This document shows positions 63,317 to 64,000 of a stretch of DNA of 64,000 nucleotides, piece by piece. Numbering within the stretch: the stretch's first letter is position 1; the number at the start of each line of letters is the position of its first letter. The notes below the pieces were generated by a model, which made no database searches, was not told where the DNA came from, and was given only the letters and a program-made list of their open reading frames with translations. The DNA comes from Paenibacillus sp. GM2. GTDB taxonomy: Bacteria; Bacillota; Bacilli; Paenibacillales; Paenibacillaceae. Location of the stretch: assembly GCF_900069005.2 (NCBI RefSeq), contig NZ_LN831279.1, forward strand, positions 3,468,486 through 3,532,485, in the 5' to 3' direction. The position numbers and the translations under genes are program-made.

Positions 63317-64000
63317 TTATTTAAGACTAAACTGCATGCCTTCCTTGAACTTCTTACCAAAGATCGCAAACATGATGATAATCGGAACCGTAAGAATTAC
63401 GGATGCTGCATACAAAGGACCCGGATAGCTTCCATAAGGTCCGAACATTTGGGATAAGAGTACGTTCAGGGTCAGCATATTATCACTGCGCACAACAAGC
63501 ATATCCCATAGGAGTTCTGTCCAACGTTCCATCAGCAAGAATAAGAAGATGACAGCTGTGATAGACCTCGACATCGGCATCATAATTCGATACAGAATCT
63601 TGAAATCAGAGGCCCCATCAAGCTTTGCCGCTTCAATGAATACAGTAGGAATTGCCTTGAAGAAGTTGGTGTACATAAAGATCGCCCATAAGCTGACAGC
63701 CTTTGGAATGATCATAGCCCAGTACGTATCATACAGCCCCACCTTTTGAATCACGAGAAACTGAGGGATGAGCAGTATAATCGCCGGGAAGAACATATGG
63801 AACAATACAAAGTTATTCACCGTATCGCGTCCTCTGAAATTCAGCTTGGACAGCGCATATGCTACCATGACACCAAACAACATCATAAGAGCCGTAGATG
63901 CCAAGGACACAAGAATACTGTTAAAAAATGAGTTCACCCATGGTCTGGCAATACCAACTTCTCCACCCGTGAACAACCATCCATATGATTTCAACGTAAA
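63317..64000 (-). CDS. Carbohydrate ABC transporter permease, MalG type (5' end beyond window)
   Basis: The visible 227 residues form the C-terminal part of a sugar permease: about five helices and the EAA loop FIEAAKLDGASDFKILYRI. It ends GKKFKEGMQFSLK, the common end for this family. The frame is open to the window edge, so the start lies past 64000, and further transporter genes (second permease and binding protein) probably follow there. It precedes the GH13 gene by about 70 bp and brings in the oligosaccharide for GH13, DUF1861 and GH130. Confidence 0.9.
   Translation of the reverse strand, partial: FTLKSYGWLFTGGEVGIARPWVNSFFNSILVSLASTALMMLFGVMVAYALSKLNFRGRDTVNNFVLFHMFFPAIILLIPQFLVIQKVGLYDTYWAMIIPKAVSLWAIFMYTNFFKAIPTVFIEAAKLDGASDFKILYRIMMPMSRSITAVIFLFLLMERWTELLWDMLVVRSDNMLTLNVLLSQMFGPYGSYPGPLYAASVILTVPIIIMFAIFGKKFKEGMQFSLK

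Overview
The window looks like chromosome of a low-to-mid GC endospore-forming Firmicute of the Paenibacillaceae, most likely Paenibacillus. This rests on Bacillus-type gene sets (DeoR/SorC-controlled deo operon, RelP-type small alarmone synthetase, XpaC/TelA cluster, MetNPQ-LuxS, AgrAC-like two-component pair), strong GGAGG ribosome sites, many glycoside-active enzymes and a solute-binding-domain/GntR regulator. No rRNA, tRNA, phage or intact insertion sequence was seen.

Layout, left to right. 1-265: 62-bp tandem repeats. 391-8059 (minus): a nucleoside catabolic locus, deoR then deoC-cdd-nupC-deoB-deoD-pdp, with a promoter and DeoR-type operator before deoC and a strong terminator after pdp. 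8463-9719 (plus): a secreted GH19 chitinase. 10004-13613 (plus): XpaC-like protein, solute-binding/VWA protein and TelA. 13691-17190 (minus): a DUF5692-like membrane protein, then a two-gene unit of an FAD oxidoreductase preceded by a transposase-derived protein whose DDE acids all appear replaced. 17345-20798 (minus): GH3 beta-glucosidase and its LacI regulator. 20940-25265: accessory stretch with three repeat families, a broken phosphotransferase gene and an XRE/glycine-repeat protein. 25338-32649: PTS MngA, GH38 MngB and a GH13_18 phosphorylase, divergent from an RpiR regulator, predicted to take up mannosyl- and glucosylglycerate.

33278-38168: XRE-DUF1232 protein, Nramp-related (probably Mg) transporter, M3 peptidase, RelP. 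38431-44863 (minus): a six-gene iron uptake operon (FTR1 permease, P19/Tp34 lipoprotein, DUF2318 protein, two FtsX-type permeases, ATPase) behind a Fur box. 45309-48350 (minus): a soluble histidine kinase and an AgrC/AgrA-like pair. 48604-53373 (minus): methionine/SAM-recycling operon metN-metP-luxS-SDR-metQ-mtnN. 53663-55226: a second large repeat field. 55423-57628 (minus): 2-hydroxyacid dehydrogenase and Eis-like acetyltransferase. 58024-64000: GntR-solute-binding regulator convergent with a glycoside operon (ABC permease, frameshifted GH13, DUF1861, GH130).

The most unusual signal is a modular intergenic repeat. Two fields 31 kb apart, diverged in sequence, share the same 187-bp plan: four 26-bp units in order forward-forward-reverse-reverse with spacers of 24, 35-36 and 24 bp. 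The second is the apparently domesticated transposase next to the FAD oxidoreductase. All functional calls come from reading motifs and context by eye; no database search was possible.
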